This document shows, one piece after another, positions 63,521-64,000 of a stretch of DNA of 64,000 bases. Positions within the stretch are counted from its first letter, which is position 1. Each line of letters begins with the position of its first letter. The position numbers and the translations under genes are program-made. Below the pieces are notes generated by a model, which saw only the letters and a list, made by a program, of their open reading frames with translations, did no database searches and was not told the origin of the DNA. Origin of the DNA: Pedococcus sp. 5OH_020. GTDB lineage: Bacteria > Actinomycetota > Actinomycetes > Actinomycetales > Dermatophilaceae. Where the stretch lies: contig NZ_JAPYZV010000004.1 of NCBI RefSeq assembly GCF_027812955.1, forward strand, positions 310,001-374,000, in the 5' to 3' direction.

Positions 63521-64000
63521 GCGCTCAGACCCGCCCCCTCGCGGTCGTCATCGGCCCGCCCGGCTCGGGCAAGAGCACGATCGGCCGCCGGCTGGCCCAG
63601 GCCCTCGGCGCCCCGTGGCACGACACGGACGCCGCGATCGAGGCGCAGGCGGGGCAGTCGATCGCAGACCTCTTCGTGGACCACGGCGAGGCGCACTTCC
63701 GCGACCTCGAGCGCGCCGAGGTGGCGCGCGCCCTGGCCATTCCCGGCGCGGTCGTGTCGCTGGGCGGTGGCGCGGTGATGGATCCCGCGACCCAGCAGGC
63801 ACTCACCGGCCACCGGGTGGTGTTCCTCGACGTGGGCATCGCCGACGCCGCGCGGCGCATCGGGTTCGACGCGAGCCGGCCGCTGCTCCTGGTCAACCCG
63901 AGGGCCTCTTGGACGAAGATGATGAACGAGCGCCGCCCGACCTACGAGCGGCTGGCGACCATCCGGGTGGAGACGGCCGGGCGGAGACCGGCGGACATCG
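63517..64000 (+). CDS. aroK: Shikimate kinase, 3' end beyond window
   Basis: Translation from GTG 63517 stays open to the window edge, giving 161 residues so far. The P-loop is [16 protein letters not shown]; the shikimate-binding Asp lies in [13 protein letters not shown]; the Walker B-like [10 protein letters not shown] and the lid segment [10 protein letters not shown] follow. About ten or more residues of the usual 170-180 are missing at the end. GTG overlaps the aroC stop. aroB is expected next. Confidence 0.92.
   Translation, partial: MSAQTRPLAVVIGPPGSGKSTIGRRLAQALGAPWHDTDAAIEAQAGQSIADLFVDHGEAHFRDLERAEVARALAIPGAVVSLGGGAVMDPATQQALTGHRVVFLDVGIADAARRIGFDASRPLLLVNPRASWTKMMNERRPTYERLATIRVETAGRRPADI

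Overview
The window is high-GC, gene-dense DNA of an actinobacterium, most likely order Micrococcales and perhaps near Intrasporangiaceae/Dermatophilaceae. Support: many GTG starts and 4-nt stop/start overlaps, an actinobacterial rRNA operon without spacer tRNAs and with the extra 23S domain III segment, a mycobacterial-Sdh1-type succinate dehydrogenase, SteA/SteB, TlyA, DUF1844, and gene order close to the Mycobacterium tuberculosis infC-pheST-arg and mpg-tyrS-tlyA-recN-pyrG regions. The genus is inference. No insertion sequence, prophage, CRISPR array or tRNA was seen, so this is core chromosome rather than an island. LAYOUT: 1-2534 end of a HisA/PriA gene, an SseB-family gene, an MFS transporter and a convergent DUF1844 gene. 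2535-5051 infC (with an AUC start), rpmI, rplT and a 23S rRNA methyltransferase-like gene behind a structured leader. 5062-10821 an orphan PAS histidine kinase, pheS, pheT and an SDR that lacks the catalytic Lys. 10851-18599 an arginine operon argC-[ACT protein]-argJ-argB-argD-argF-argR-argH with ArgR-box-like sequences over a leaderless promoter; argG is absent. 18767-22652 a succinate dehydrogenase operon; then mpg and tyrS. 24646-30495 the 16S-23S-5S operon with several candidate promoters, processing stems and an intrinsic terminator. 30587-38941 a TPR protein with 16-residue repeats, HAD phosphatase, histone-H1-like protein, tlyA, nadK, recN and steA. 38938-45933 steB, a three-gene envelope module (PNPT-like transferase, MurJ-like flippase, glycosyltransferase), pyrG and a Nudix gene. 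46052-54020 VOC protein, YchJ-like protein, aspS, and a minus-strand block (DUF427, alpha/beta hydrolase, GNAT, MMPL transporter). 54040-64000 rarA, DUF948, a small membrane-associated protein, alaS, ruvX, mltG, aroE, prepilin peptidase-like gene, aroC and the start of aroK. HOW IT FITS: most genes serve translation (IF3, L35, L20, four aminoacyl-tRNA synthetases, rRNA, rRNA methylation), arginine and shikimate synthesis, respiration, and envelope or septum assembly. The most interesting points are a CASTOR-like ACT-domain protein embedded in the arginine operon, the overlap of ArgR-like boxes with a leaderless argC promoter, a recurring -10 hexamer placed 6-8 nt before start codons (twice using the upstream gene's TAG stop), an SDR with Glu at the catalytic Lys position, and a Cys/His-rich Sdh anchor.
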